NCBI GenBank assembly: GCA_014859315.1 | Contig: JACUUK010000005.1 | Span: 1 to 37,884 of the forward strand | Origin: Candidatus Aminicenantota bacterium | GTDB lineage: Bacteria > Acidobacteriota > Aminicenantia > Aminicenantales > Aminicenantaceae | DNA: 37,884 bases | Reading direction: 5' to 3' | Shown here: positions 9,296 through 19,322 of the stretch, piece by piece | How positions within the stretch are numbered: position 1 is the first letter of the stretch | Layout: each line of letters opens with the position of its first letter | Program-made: the position numbers and the translations under genes | The notes under the pieces: generated by a model | Told to the model about the DNA's origin: nothing | Databases searched by the model: none | The model's input: only the letters and a program-made list of their open reading frames with translations

Positions 9296-10102
9296 ATGAA
9301 AAAGTTCATTATTGTTCTAATTATTCTCATTGTAATTTCTATAATGTGGGTTGGCTGTCAAAAGAAAAAGGTAGAAATTAGTCCTGAAGTCTCATCATCA
9401 GACGAAGCCCTCTATAAACTTGGCGAAAAGTTTATAAAAAAAGACCCAGAAAAAGCACGGCTTTACTTTAGACAGATAATCGATTCCTTTCCAAAAAGTT
9501 TCTATGCACAAAGGGCAAAATTAGCCATTGCCGACTCTTATTTCCAAAAAGGTGATGAAGGAAGTTTAATAATCGCTTCATCTGAATACAGGGAATTTAT
9601 TTCTCTATATCCATATAGTCCATCAGCTGCCTATGCACAATATCAAATCGCCATGACTTTTTACAAAAAAATTCTAAAACCAGGAAGAGACCAAACAAAG
9701 ACAAAGCAAGCTCTGGCTGAATTCAAAAAAATTATTACTAATTATCCTTTAAGTGAAGAAGCTAAATTATCTGAAGAAAAAATCAAAGATTGCGAAGAAC
9801 GATTGGCAGAGCACATCCTGCAAATAGCAGAACATTATTACAAGATTAGATCTTATAGAGCATCAGTAAGCCGGCTGAATGATATTATTACAGAATACCC
9901 AAATTTCTCAAAGATGGATAAAGTCTACTACTATCTTGGAGACTCATACTACAGAAGTAATAACATTGAGCAATGTATCCCCTACTTTACTAAGCTCATA
10001 TCAGATTTTCCAAAAAGTAAATACGCTAAAAAAGCAAAAGATAAGATGGAAAAAATGGAAAAAAGCAAAAAAGATGAAAAGACTCAACCCGAGAAAAAAT
10101 AA
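9296..10102 (+). CDS. BamD-like outer-membrane assembly lipoprotein with tetratricopeptide repeats
   Basis: Lipobox (MWVGCQKKK) after a TM signal; tandem TPR-like segments (ALYKLGEKFIKKDPEKARLYFRQIIDSFPKSFYAQRAKLAIADSYF ... YYYLGDSYYRSNNIEQCIPYFTKLISDFPKSKYAKKAKDKM). Confidence 0.75.
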   Translation: MKKFIIVLIILIVISIMWVGCQKKKVEISPEVSSSDEALYKLGEKFIKKDPEKARLYFRQIIDSFPKSFYAQRAKLAIADSYFQKGDEGSLIIASSEYREFISLYPYSPSAAYAQYQIAMTFYKKILKPGRDQTKTKQALAEFKKIITNYPLSEEAKLSEEKIKDCEERLAEHILQIAEHYYKIRSYRASVSRLNDIITEYPNFSKMDKVYYYLGDSYYRSNNIEQCIPYFTKLISDFPKSKYAKKAKDKMEKMEKSKKDEKTQPEKK

Positions 10103-10134
10103 ATCATAAGCCTATAAAGATGAAGGAGATTTTT

Positions 10135-10914
10135 ATGAAAAAAACATTATGCCTATTGATAGCAGTCTTATTTTTTATTTCTATGAACTGCTTCATCTAC
10201 CCTAATCCCTCCAAAGGGGAGGAACTTTCAAGCTTCTTAGTTACATCTGGCCTTGGTTTTGAATATTTCAATCGTACTGTTAGCTGGGATGAAGACACAT
10301 ACTCATCCAAACTCAAATCCTATATATTCTTATTCAACATGACTTTTGAAATCAAAGAAGGTTTTTTTTCTAACATTATCATTGGCTATTCTCTAAGCGA
10401 TTTTAATTCTTTGGTGTTCCGGCAACTTCCCATTTCAATCAAACTTGATGTTGGAAATATAAGTGGAATTCTTTTTGGAGGTGAAATAAGAAAAACATTG
10501 TATTATTTTAGCGATTTTGAGATAGAAACCATGGGTCAGCTTGTCTATTATATGGGGACACAAAAAGAATGGGACATTCCTGGCTTGGGTGTTAAAGGAA
10601 AGGCCACAGGTAAGCCAAAGTGGATGAGGGCTCAGGTAGGCCCTATTTTAAAATATACTGGGATAAAGGATTTTACCCCTTATCTCTTTGTTAACTATAA
10701 CCCTTTATGGGGAACATTCTCAATGGAAGAAAAAATCATTGAGTTAGTAAAGACAGAAGATAAAAAGATTTCAGGAAAAAGCCGGTTTGGCATTGCCTTT
10801 GGAACACTCTATCAGATGAGTGATTCTTTCCAGCTAAAAGCAGAATTTAATATCTTGCCCTATAAAGACGGAATAGATTCAGGCTTTTTCCTAAACGCCA
10901 CATATACATTTTAA
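10135..10914 (+). CDS. Putative outer-membrane beta-barrel protein, signal peptide
   Basis: MKKTLCLLIAVLFFISMNCFIYPN signal; GGAG SD at about 10124-10127 supports ATG 10135 over ATG 10120; ends FFLNATYTF. Confidence 0.6.
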   Translation: MKKTLCLLIAVLFFISMNCFIYPNPSKGEELSSFLVTSGLGFEYFNRTVSWDEDTYSSKLKSYIFLFNMTFEIKEGFFSNIIIGYSLSDFNSLVFRQLPISIKLDVGNISGILFGGEIRKTLYYFSDFEIETMGQLVYYMGTQKEWDIPGLGVKGKATGKPKWMRAQVGPILKYTGIKDFTPYLFVNYNPLWGTFSMEEKIIELVKTEDKKISGKSRFGIAFGTLYQMSDSFQLKAEFNILPYKDGIDSGFFLNATYTF

Positions 10915-10932
10915 TTTTAAATGGAGGAATAC

Positions 10933-12291
10933 ATGAAAACAAAGAAAACTATTTTTATTTTGATACTGGGTCTTGTTTTTGTTTTCCTCGTAAACTTCAA
11001 GCACATACGAAAATCAACAATAAATCAGAAAGACTCTATTGATCAATTAAACAAGATTCAATCATTGAATAGCGGCCTTCCTTTTAAACTTAAAGAACAG
11101 AAATTTGCCCCTGACCAAGTTCTTGTCAAATTTAAACCTACTCTTTCTGACCCTTTTGTAGAAGCTACTATATCCGCATATCAATCGAAAAGAATCAAAA
11201 GAATCCCAAAGCTCAATATTTATCAAATCCAGATACCAGAAAACATGACAGTTGAAGAAATGCTTTTCATATTAAACCAAAACCCTGATGTTGAGTATGC
11301 AGAACCTAATTACAGGGCTTATATTGCTGTGACACCAAATGACGCTTTTTTCAAATATCAGTATGCTTTATATAATAAAGGCCAAGAAATCGGAGGCATC
11401 CCTGGAGACCCTAAAGGAAAACCGAGAGCTGATATAAAAGCAACCGAATCATGGGAGGAAACAAAGGGAAACGAAAGTATAATAATCGCGATTATCGATA
11501 CAGGCATTGACTTTGACCACCCTGATTTGAAAGACAAAATTTATTCAAGTGGATATGATTTTGCTAACGAAGATTCTGATGCAACCGATGATCACGGCCA
11601 CGGAACACATGTAGCTGGTATCGCTTCAGCAGATACAAATAATTCCGAAGGCATGGCGGGAGTTGCCTGGAACTGTAAAATTCTGCCTATAAAGGTTATG
11701 GATGAGGAAGGCAGTGGTTATTATAGCTGGGCTATCGAAGCCATACGGTGGGCAGCAGATAATGGAGCTTCTGTGATTAACCTCAGTTTGGGAGGGGACG
11801 AGCCGTCCAAGGCATTAGAAGAGGCACTTCAATATGCTTTTGAAAAAGATGTCGTGATAGTTGCAGCTGCAGGAAATGAAGCTGGTTCTGTTATCTATCC
11901 TGCTGCCTATGATGCATATTGCCTTGCTGTTTCTGCCTCAGATTACAATGATTCACGCACAGAATGGTCCAATTATGGCCCTGAAATTGATGTTGCTGCA
12001 CCTGGAGAAAGGATTTTAAGCTGCGTTCCTATCTGGTATTGGGGACCGGATTCGTTTCCATACGGCTTTGGCTCTGGAACATCTATGGCAACCCCTCATG
12101 TTAGTGGCCTTGCAGCCCTTATAAAAAGCATCAAACCATGGCTAAAAGCATCAGAAATAATGAATGTCATCAGGTACACAGCCGATGATGTCAATGCAGA
12201 TTCTTACCCAGGTAATGATGAATACATTGGATATGGAAGAATAAACATGGAAAAGGCACTCGTTCCGATTAAAATCTCTGGAGCAAAATAA
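10933..12291 (+). CDS. Secreted S8-family subtilisin-like serine protease with fervidolysin-like N-terminal prodomain
   Basis: Asp motif IAIIDTGIDFDHPD, His motif DDHGHGTHVAGIAS, Ser motif GFGSGTSMATPHVSGLAAL; prodomain FAPDQVLVKFKP..YAEPNYRA; ATGGAGG SD favours ATG 10933 over 10921. Confidence 0.92.
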   Translation: MKTKKTIFILILGLVFVFLVNFKHIRKSTINQKDSIDQLNKIQSLNSGLPFKLKEQKFAPDQVLVKFKPTLSDPFVEATISAYQSKRIKRIPKLNIYQIQIPENMTVEEMLFILNQNPDVEYAEPNYRAYIAVTPNDAFFKYQYALYNKGQEIGGIPGDPKGKPRADIKATESWEETKGNESIIIAIIDTGIDFDHPDLKDKIYSSGYDFANEDSDATDDHGHGTHVAGIASADTNNSEGMAGVAWNCKILPIKVMDEEGSGYYSWAIEAIRWAADNGASVINLSLGGDEPSKALEEALQYAFEKDVVIVAAAGNEAGSVIYPAAYDAYCLAVSASDYNDSRTEWSNYGPEIDVAAPGERILSCVPIWYWGPDSFPYGFGSGTSMATPHVSGLAALIKSIKPWLKASEIMNVIRYTADDVNADSYPGNDEYIGYGRINMEKALVPIKISGAK

Positions 12292-12296
12292 CTTGA

Positions 12297-14012
12297 ATGA
12301 TTAAATTTCTCCGCATTAAAAACCTCGCTACAATCGAAGATATTGAAATAGAGTTTAATGATGGTTTTTCAATTCTAACAGGAGAGACCGGTACAGGGAA
12401 ATCGATTATAATAGACGGAATTCGAATGGTTATAGGAGAAAAAGGAACTGTCGATATGATTCGAACTGGAGAAAAAAAGACCACTGCAGAAGCTATTTTT
12501 TATATAAACCCCGGTAATGGCCAAGAAAAAGATCTCCCAGTTGAAAATACCAATGAATTATTTATTCAGAGGACAATTTCTGAGAATGGAGTTGGGAAGA
12601 GTTATTTGAATGGCGTTCTGACTCCTGTTAGGAAGATAAAAGAATTAAGTCAAAATCTTGTCGATATATATGGCCAGAACGATCATGTTTTCCTTCGGCA
12701 AACAGAATATCATCTCGATTACCTTGATTATTACGCCAATTTGTTCGATAAGAGAACCAGTCTTTTACAAACAGCTCGAGAACTCAGGAAACTTCTCAAG
12801 GAAAAAGTCGAATTAGAAGAAAAAGAGCGAGAAAGGGAGCAGCGCCTTGACTTCCTTAACTTTCAGATTAAAGAAATCGAAAAAGCCCAGCTTAAACCAC
12901 ATGAGGAAGAAGAACTCATGCAGGAAAGGGACATACTTAAAAATGCTGAAAAAATTCATATTCTTGTAGAGGATGCACTCAATATCTCCTATAACCAGGA
13001 AAACTCCCTCTTTTCTTTGCTTTCAAAGCTCCAAAATAAAATTGATGCACTTAAGGATTTTAACAAGGCTTTCCTGGAGATGTCTGAATTAACAGGCCAA
13101 TTCAGTATTGCCATTAAGGAATTCTCAGATTTTCTAACCCAATTCGAAGAAAAACACCTAGTTTCACCTGAAAGGTTAGAAATTCTTGAAGGACGGTTAA
13201 GTGAAATTGAACACCTGAAAAGAAAATACGGCAACAGTACCTCAGAAATTCTTTCTTATTTAGACAAAGCTAAAGATGAATATCTCACACTCAGTATGAG
13301 CCAGGAAAAGCTTTCCGAATTAGAACAAAAGATAAAACAGGAATTTTCCAAATATGTTGGGAAAGCCGAAGAACTTTCCCGTCTTAGAAAAGCCGCTGCT
13401 CAGCAATTGGAACGGCTCATCGAAAAAGAAATCTATCATCTTGGGATGAAGAAAGCCAGGTTTCAAATACATATAGAATCCTCTACTCTTACCTTAGATA
13501 CAATGGATAAAATCAAAGACAGGGGCATCGACCATGTGGAATTCTTAATAAGCCCAAATCCTGGAGAAGAAGTAAAGCCGCTTCATAAAATCGCTTCAGG
13601 AGGTGAATTGTCCCGTATAATGCTTGCCTTAAAGACAATCGGGAAGGTGACAGAAAAAGGAAAGGCCCTAATCTTTGACGAAATCGATTCTGGAATTGGC
13701 GGAAAGACAGCCGAATCAGTTGCGCGTAAACTGAAAGAATTATCTGACTACCACCAGGTCATTTGCATCACTCATCTTCCACAAATCGCTTCTTTTTCAA
13801 CTCATCACTACAAAATTGAAAAAATAGTAAAAAAAGGAAGAACATTTACTGTTATAAAGAAGCTGAACTTTAATGAAAGAATCCATGAAATAGCCCGTCT
13901 TACTGCAGGAAGCCATATCACAGAAACATCACTTAAAAACGCTAAAGAAATACTCTTGCATAACTTAGGTTTGACACAACAAGACCAAGATTCAAAAAAG
14001 GTAGAGCAATAA
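12297..14012 (+). CDS. recN: DNA repair protein RecN
   Basis: LRIKNLATIEDIEIEF; GETGTGKSIIIDGI Walker A; DIYGQNDH; ASGGELSRIMLALK signature; LIFDEIDSGIGGKTA Walker B. Confidence 0.95.
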   Translation: MIKFLRIKNLATIEDIEIEFNDGFSILTGETGTGKSIIIDGIRMVIGEKGTVDMIRTGEKKTTAEAIFYINPGNGQEKDLPVENTNELFIQRTISENGVGKSYLNGVLTPVRKIKELSQNLVDIYGQNDHVFLRQTEYHLDYLDYYANLFDKRTSLLQTARELRKLLKEKVELEEKEREREQRLDFLNFQIKEIEKAQLKPHEEEELMQERDILKNAEKIHILVEDALNISYNQENSLFSLLSKLQNKIDALKDFNKAFLEMSELTGQFSIAIKEFSDFLTQFEEKHLVSPERLEILEGRLSEIEHLKRKYGNSTSEILSYLDKAKDEYLTLSMSQEKLSELEQKIKQEFSKYVGKAEELSRLRKAAAQQLERLIEKEIYHLGMKKARFQIHIESSTLTLDTMDKIKDRGIDHVEFLISPNPGEEVKPLHKIASGGELSRIMLALKTIGKVTEKGKALIFDEIDSGIGGKTAESVARKLKELSDYHQVICITHLPQIASFSTHHYKIEKIVKKGRTFTVIKKLNFNERIHEIARLTAGSHITETSLKNAKEILLHNLGLTQQDQDSKKVEQ

Positions 14013-14160
14013 GAACCTATTCGGGTATATAAAATATTCTATTTTTCCTGTTTATTCTATTAAAATTATTATTTTTTTAAATTTCATATATGTATGTTAT
14101 TATTATTTTTTTGAAATATATTTTACAAAAAAAAATAAAATATTCATAAAAAGAAAAAAG

Positions 14161-15462
14161 ATGAAATTTTTTATTCACACTTTTGGCTGTCAGATGAATG
14201 AGAACGACTCAGAACACATAGCTGGACTTCTGGCCGCATCAGGATATCAACAAGCGAATACAATTGAGGAAAGTGATGTTGTAATTGTAAATACATGTGC
14301 TGTGCGTCAAAAGTCAGAGGATAAACTTTACTCTTTATTAGGTCGGCTTGGAACTCTCAAGAAGACAAAAAACTTGACTATTGGTGTAGCTGGTTGTGTA
14401 GCACAACTGCAGCGTTCCAATCTTTTTGACAAAAATCCGTTCATTGATTTTATCTTAGGACCTGATAATTATTGGCAGATTTCAAGAATAATATCTTCCT
14501 GCAATACAGATAAATTTATCGCAACCCACTGGCATAATGAATGGAAAGAAATCCCGCATATTCAAACTCTCAGAGAAAACTTTACAAGCGCTTATGTAAC
14601 AATCATGGAAGGATGCAATAATTTTTGTTCCTTTTGTATTGTTCCCTTCACAAGGGGTAGAGAAAAGTATCGCCCGATGAATCACATTTTGAACGAAATC
14701 AAATCATTAGCACAGCAAGGTTATAAGGAAATTCAGCTTCTTGGCCAGAATGTAAACTCCTATAAGGCTCCTAAAACTGGAAAAGATTTTGTTTCATTAC
14801 TAAAAGAAGTGGATCGTATAGATTCCATCCAATGGATAAGGTTTATCACATCTCATCCAAAAAACTTCACTAAAGAAATTTCTGCAGCAATGAAAGACTC
14901 TGAAAAGGTTTGCCGTCAGCTTCACCTTCCTGTTCAATCAGGATCAACATCTGTTCTTCAAAGGATGAAAAGAGGATATTCAAGAGTGGAATATCTTCAA
15001 ATAATCGAAATACTACGTGATTTGATGCCGGACATATGCCTCAGCACAGACATCATCGTAGGCTTTCCTGGTGAAACCGATAAAGACTTTCAAGAGACCA
15101 TCAGTCTTCTTCAAACCGTTCGGTTCACTAATCTTTTCTCTTTTCGATATTCTCCAAGGCCATATACAGCTGCTTCAAGAATGAAGGATTCTATACCTCT
15201 TGAAACGAAAAAGAAGAGGCTCATCGAGCTTCAATCCATTCAGAAAGAATTACAGCTTAAAATGAATCAATCTCTTATTGGGCAGACCATGAAAGTCCTA
15301 TGCACAGGACAAAGTAAGAAAGACCCTAAAATTTTCTCTGGCCGGAATGAAGGGTATCAAGTTATCAATTTTCGCTCTGAAAAAGATGTCATCGGCAAAT
15401 TCGTAAAAGTTCGAATCTTATCTTGTGGCCCATATAGTCTTCAAGGTGTAGTTATTCAATAA
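14161..15462 (+). CDS. miaB: tRNA-2-methylthio-N6-dimethylallyladenosine synthase
   Basis: HTFGCQMNENDSE; VVIVNTCAVR; CNNFCSFCIVPFTRGRE radical SAM cluster; QLLGQNVNSY; LPVQSGS; C-terminal TRAM-like segment. Confidence 0.95.
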   Translation: MKFFIHTFGCQMNENDSEHIAGLLAASGYQQANTIEESDVVIVNTCAVRQKSEDKLYSLLGRLGTLKKTKNLTIGVAGCVAQLQRSNLFDKNPFIDFILGPDNYWQISRIISSCNTDKFIATHWHNEWKEIPHIQTLRENFTSAYVTIMEGCNNFCSFCIVPFTRGREKYRPMNHILNEIKSLAQQGYKEIQLLGQNVNSYKAPKTGKDFVSLLKEVDRIDSIQWIRFITSHPKNFTKEISAAMKDSEKVCRQLHLPVQSGSTSVLQRMKRGYSRVEYLQIIEILRDLMPDICLSTDIIVGFPGETDKDFQETISLLQTVRFTNLFSFRYSPRPYTAASRMKDSIPLETKKKRLIELQSIQKELQLKMNQSLIGQTMKVLCTGQSKKDPKIFSGRNEGYQVINFRSEKDVIGKFVKVRILSCGPYSLQGVVIQ

Positions 15463-15487
15463 TTTTAGCGTTCATGGATTTGATTTT

Positions 15488-15862
15488 CTATTTGAATGAA
15501 CCAACAATGTGCTTATATTCATTAAAAAAGATGTTTCTATAAAACAACCTGTTTGTAATTTCTCCGTTTAGACCATTGACCTCGATAAGTGCAACATTCA
15601 ACCATTCCACTTGATTTTTACTAAAAATTACAGATGAATTTTTTTCTATGACCTCGATTCTCCATGTATATTTCTCGCCATCTTTAATGAGTGTCTTATG
15701 TGTTAAAATCTCAGGATGTTTTTCCGGAGATGAGAAGTTTGTCATTATGAAATATATGGTTTTTGGGTCTTCCATAGCAAAGCGGAATGCCTTTGCCCCT
15801 GGAATAACAAAGGATATATTCATATCAATTCTTTTTGTATTGCTAAGCCGAGATTTCATCAT
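15488..15862 (-). CDS. Hypothetical protein (orphan, no recognised family)
   Basis: 124-codon ORF in the miaB-hppA gap, AGGA-like SD before ATGATG on the minus strand; no homology recognised. Confidence 0.45.
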   Translation of the reverse strand: MMKSRLSNTKRIDMNISFVIPGAKAFRFAMEDPKTIYFIMTNFSSPEKHPEILTHKTLIKDGEKYTWRIEVIEKNSSVIFSKNQVEWLNVALIEVNGLNGEITNRLFYRNIFFNEYKHIVGSFK

Positions 15863-16124
15863 GCTATCCTTTTGCGTCTTGGTATCCTATACATATATCT
15901 GATTATGCAAATTGCTTGCCAGACTATTAATTTCTTTTATTTATTTATTATCTGTATGTTACAGAGTATTTAACATGGTTTTTTGTATGAATATTGCCAA
16001 ATATACACAATTTGTGACATTATCATATAGAAATCATCATAGTGAATATTTTTTCCATCATGTAAAAAATTATATTTTCATATAAATTGAACAGGCGCAT
16101 TTTTTGATTTATTGACACAAGGGT

Positions 16125-16140
16125 AATTTCAATTGAAATT
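16125..16140. promoter_or_regulatory. Perfect 16-bp palindrome AATTTCAATTGAAATT, candidate operator
   Basis: Read directly; overlaps the TTGAAA -35 candidate upstream of hppA. Confidence 0.5.
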
Positions 16141-16161
16141 TCTTCTAATTTATGCTATACA
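16133..16161 (+). promoter_or_regulatory. Predicted sigma70-type promoter for hppA
   Basis: TTGAAA (16133-16138), 17-nt spacer, TATACA (16156-16161), ATG at 16198. Confidence 0.5.
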
Positions 16162-16197
16162 ACGTTTTTTTCTATTTTCCTATAAAAAGGTATTCAA

Positions 16198-18162
16198 ATG
16201 AATTTATTAAACGCTGTTCCATATTCGTTCGTCATCGGTTTTTTAGGACTTATATTCGCACTAATACTTTATTTCCAAATAAAAAAATACCCCCCTGGAA
16301 ACAAGGTTATGCAGGAACTAGCAGAATCTATTCATTCCGGAGCCATGATATTTTTAAAACGGGAATATACGTTTATCTCCATTTTCGTCATCGTAATATT
16401 TCTCGTTTTATGGAGACTATTCTCAATATACACAAGTCTGGCTTTCTTTACTGGAGCAAGCTGTTCCATGCTTGCTGGATTCATTGGTCTTAAAGGTTCC
16501 ACCCGTTCTGCAGTCCGTACCACACAGGGAGCCATTAACGGCGGAATTCCATTAGCTCTTTCAATCGCATTTAAGGGAGGAGCTGTGATGGGAATTTCTG
16601 TCGCAGCTTTAGGTGTTATTGGAATCAGTTTGCTTTTCTTTTTTACAAAAAACCCTATGATTATTAACGGATTCGCAATGGGAGCAAGTTCAGTTGCTCT
16701 TTTCGCCCGTGTTGGAGGAGGGATTTACACTAAAAGCGCAGATGTGGGAACCGATTTAGTCGGAAAAGTCGAAGCAGGAATCCCTGAAGACGACCCGCGA
16801 AACCCTGGAGTAATAGCTGACAATGTGGGTGATAATGTCGGAGATACAGCAGGAATGGGTGCTGACTTATTCGAATCTTATGCTGGGTCTGTGATTGCTT
16901 CAATGGCCATTGGCTACACATTGACTCCTGCCCTTAATTATATGTCTCTTCCCCTTCTTCTTATCTTGGTTGGATTATTAAGTTCTATCATAGGTGTTTT
17001 TTCTATTAATATTTTAAAAAATTTCAACCCTCAATCTGTCCTCAGAAATTCCACTTACATAAGCGGAGCCATATTTTTAATTGGTGCCTATCTCTCAATA
17101 AAAGCTCTTTTAGGTGACTTAAATATTTTCTTGGCAGTTGTGAGCGGTATGTTAGCCGGTGTTCTTATAGGATTGGAAAGCGAATACTTTACTTCAGGGC
17201 CTCCAATAAAAAACATCGCAAGAAAATCTCAAACAGGCTGTGCTCCAACTATTATTACAGGCATCGCTGTTGGATTCGAAAGTACTGTTCTCCCTATACT
17301 TACCTTAGGATTGGCTATTTTCACTTCCTATAAATTATCAGGACTTTATGGAATCGCTATTTCAGCAGTGGGGATGTTGGCGACAATCGGTATTGTCATG
17401 TCCACTGACTCCTATGGCCCCATCGCTGATAATGCTGGTGGCATTGCAGAGATGTCCAAAGCAGGTCTAAAAATCCGTAAAATCACAGACAAGCTTGATT
17501 CTTTAGGAAATACAACTGCAGCTATTGGAAAAGGATTTGCCATTGGTTCTGCGGCACTGACATCATTGGCTCTATTTTCAGCTTATCAGAAAACCACAAA
17601 TCTTTCAGTCATCAGTCTCACGCACGTTGAAACTGTTATTGGTGTTCTTTTCGGTGCTCTCATGCCATTCGTCATGGCTTCTATAACATTAAAGGCCGTA
17701 GGAAGAGGTGCTGATAAAATGGTTCATGAAATCAGAAGGCAGTTTAAAGAAATAAAAGGCCTTATAGAAGGTAATGCAAAGCCAGATTCTGACCGTTGTA
17801 TTGATATTGTCACCCGAACCGCTCTCAGAGAAATGATTTTTCCTGGGATTCTTGCTATTATCGCTCCTCTTCTTGTTGGTTTCATCATTGGCCCTGAAGC
17901 ATTGGGAGGATTCTTATTAGGAGCAACAGCCACAGGAGTTCTTCTTGGCATATTCATGGCAAACTCAGGAGCATCCTGGGATAATGCCAAGAAATGGATT
18001 GAGGCAGGAAATCTGGGAGGGAAAGGCACAGAAACACATGCAGCAGCTATCATCGGAGATACGGTTGGGGACCCATTGAAAGACACAGCAGGACCTTCCA
18101 TGAATATCTTGATTAAGCTGATGGCTGTAATAAGCCTGGTTTTTGCTCCACTGATTATGTAA
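16198..18162 (+). CDS. hppA: Membrane-bound ion-pumping pyrophosphatase, K+-dependent type
   Basis: [71 protein letters not shown] (Ala signature of K+-dependent class); [22 protein letters not shown]. Confidence 0.95.
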   Translation: MNLLNAVPYSFVIGFLGLIFALILYFQIKKYPPGNKVMQELAESIHSGAMIFLKREYTFISIFVIVIFLVLWRLFSIYTSLAFFTGASCSMLAGFIGLKGSTRSAVRTTQGAINGGIPLALSIAFKGGAVMGISVAALGVIGISLLFFFTKNPMIINGFAMGASSVALFARVGGGIYTKSADVGTDLVGKVEAGIPEDDPRNPGVIADNVGDNVGDTAGMGADLFESYAGSVIASMAIGYTLTPALNYMSLPLLLILVGLLSSIIGVFSINILKNFNPQSVLRNSTYISGAIFLIGAYLSIKALLGDLNIFLAVVSGMLAGVLIGLESEYFTSGPPIKNIARKSQTGCAPTIITGIAVGFESTVLPILTLGLAIFTSYKLSGLYGIAISAVGMLATIGIVMSTDSYGPIADNAGGIAEMSKAGLKIRKITDKLDSLGNTTAAIGKGFAIGSAALTSLALFSAYQKTTNLSVISLTHVETVIGVLFGALMPFVMASITLKAVGRGADKMVHEIRRQFKEIKGLIEGNAKPDSDRCIDIVTRTALREMIFPGILAIIAPLLVGFIIGPEALGGFLLGATATGVLLGIFMANSGASWDNAKKWIEAGNLGGKGTETHAAAIIGDTVGDPLKDTAGPSMNILIKLMAVISLVFAPLIM

Positions 18163-18183
18163 TATTCCTTCACATTATCTTGT

Positions 18184-18212
18184 TTGATATTCTCTGTTAA
18201 TTAAGATATAAT
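18184..18212 (+). promoter_or_regulatory. Predicted sigma70-type promoter for the nusA-infB operon
   Basis: TTGATA (18184-18189), 17-nt spacer, TATAAT (18207-18212); a second extended -10 (TGGTATAAT, ending 18240) lies downstream. Confidence 0.5.
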
Positions 18213-18258
18213 TCATCCCTCTTTATTAACCTGGTATAATTATCATTGAGGCAGAAAA

Positions 18259-19287
18259 ATGAAAGTAAACGTGTGGAGTACTATTGTTCAATTGAGCAAA
18301 GAAAGAAGTGTAGACACACAAGTTATTGTAAATGCAATTGTTGAGTCTCTCAAAGTAGCTTCAATGAAATATTTCTCCAACGGCGAAAAAATCAATATAA
18401 TTTTCCAGCCAGAAAAAGGCGAATTAAGAGTTTTTACAGTGAAGCGTATCTGTGAAAAACCAAAAGAATTGGCTAAAGAAGTTTCTTTATCTGAAGCAAA
18501 AAAAATTGATGCTGCAGCTCAGCATGGAAGCTATATTGAAATTGATCTTCCTTCTGATACGCTCGACCGCATAGCTGTTCAGGCCGCAAAACAAGTGATA
18601 TTTCAAAAAGTCAAGGATGCTGAACAGGAAAAAATCTATAGACAATTTGCTCCACGCCTTGGAGAGATAGTCACGGGTGTTTTAAGAAGATTTGAATTAA
18701 ATAAAAACATGATTCTTGAAGTAAATAAAACTGATGTGCTTCTCCCCTATCTAGAAAAACTTCCTACCGAAGAATTCCGTAGAGGAGACCGCATAAAAGC
18801 TGTCATTAAACATGTTTACAAGGAAAATAGAGGCCCTCAGGTTATCGTATCAAGAACAGACCCAAAATTTCTGTATAAACTTTTGGAAGTTGAGATACCT
18901 GAGATAGTAAACGGGACAATTGAAATCAAAGACATCGTCAGGCATCCCGGAGAAAGAGCTAAGGTTGCTGTTTTAACAAAAGAAAAAGATGTCGACCCAA
19001 TTGGAGCCTGTATTGGAGTAAAGGGAAACAGAATTCTTGCCATAAGCAAAGAGCTAAACGGAGAAAAAATAGATATCATTAAATGGTCAGATAATCCCGA
19101 AGCTTATGCCAAATCTGCTCTCAGCCCTGCAAAAGTAGATAACATCTTCATCTTTAATAAACAAGAGAAGTTAATGCAGGCAACTGTTTCAAATGACCAG
19201 TTTTCACTCGCTATTGGGAAAAAAGGGATAAACGTTAGGCTGGCATCAAAGCTCGTCGGCTGGAAGATAGAAATCAAAAAAGAATAA
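18259..19287 (+). CDS. nusA: Transcription termination/antitermination factor NusA (short form without C-terminal acidic repeats)
   Basis: N-terminal NusA domain; S1-like segment (GEIVTGVLRRFELNKNMILEV); KH motifs (VDPIGACIGVKGNRI; FSLAIGKKGINVRLASKLVGWKIEI). Confidence 0.93.
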   Translation: MKVNVWSTIVQLSKERSVDTQVIVNAIVESLKVASMKYFSNGEKINIIFQPEKGELRVFTVKRICEKPKELAKEVSLSEAKKIDAAAQHGSYIEIDLPSDTLDRIAVQAAKQVIFQKVKDAEQEKIYRQFAPRLGEIVTGVLRRFELNKNMILEVNKTDVLLPYLEKLPTEEFRRGDRIKAVIKHVYKENRGPQVIVSRTDPKFLYKLLEVEIPEIVNGTIEIKDIVRHPGERAKVAVLTKEKDVDPIGACIGVKGNRILAISKELNGEKIDIIKWSDNPEAYAKSALSPAKVDNIFIFNKQEKLMQATVSNDQFSLAIGKKGINVRLASKLVGWKIEIKKE

Positions 19288-19322
19288 ACTTGAACGAATA
19301 GAACTTGGAGATTAAATAGACT

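Noticed and set aside
14013-14160. Very AT-rich 148-bp gap before miaB as a possible origin or ncRNA
   Set aside because: No repeated boxes, stable hairpin or other structure recognised; simple AT-rich spacer.
17724-18173. 149-aa minus-strand ORF opposite hppA
   Set aside because: Antisense shadow of the highly conserved pyrophosphatase C-terminus.
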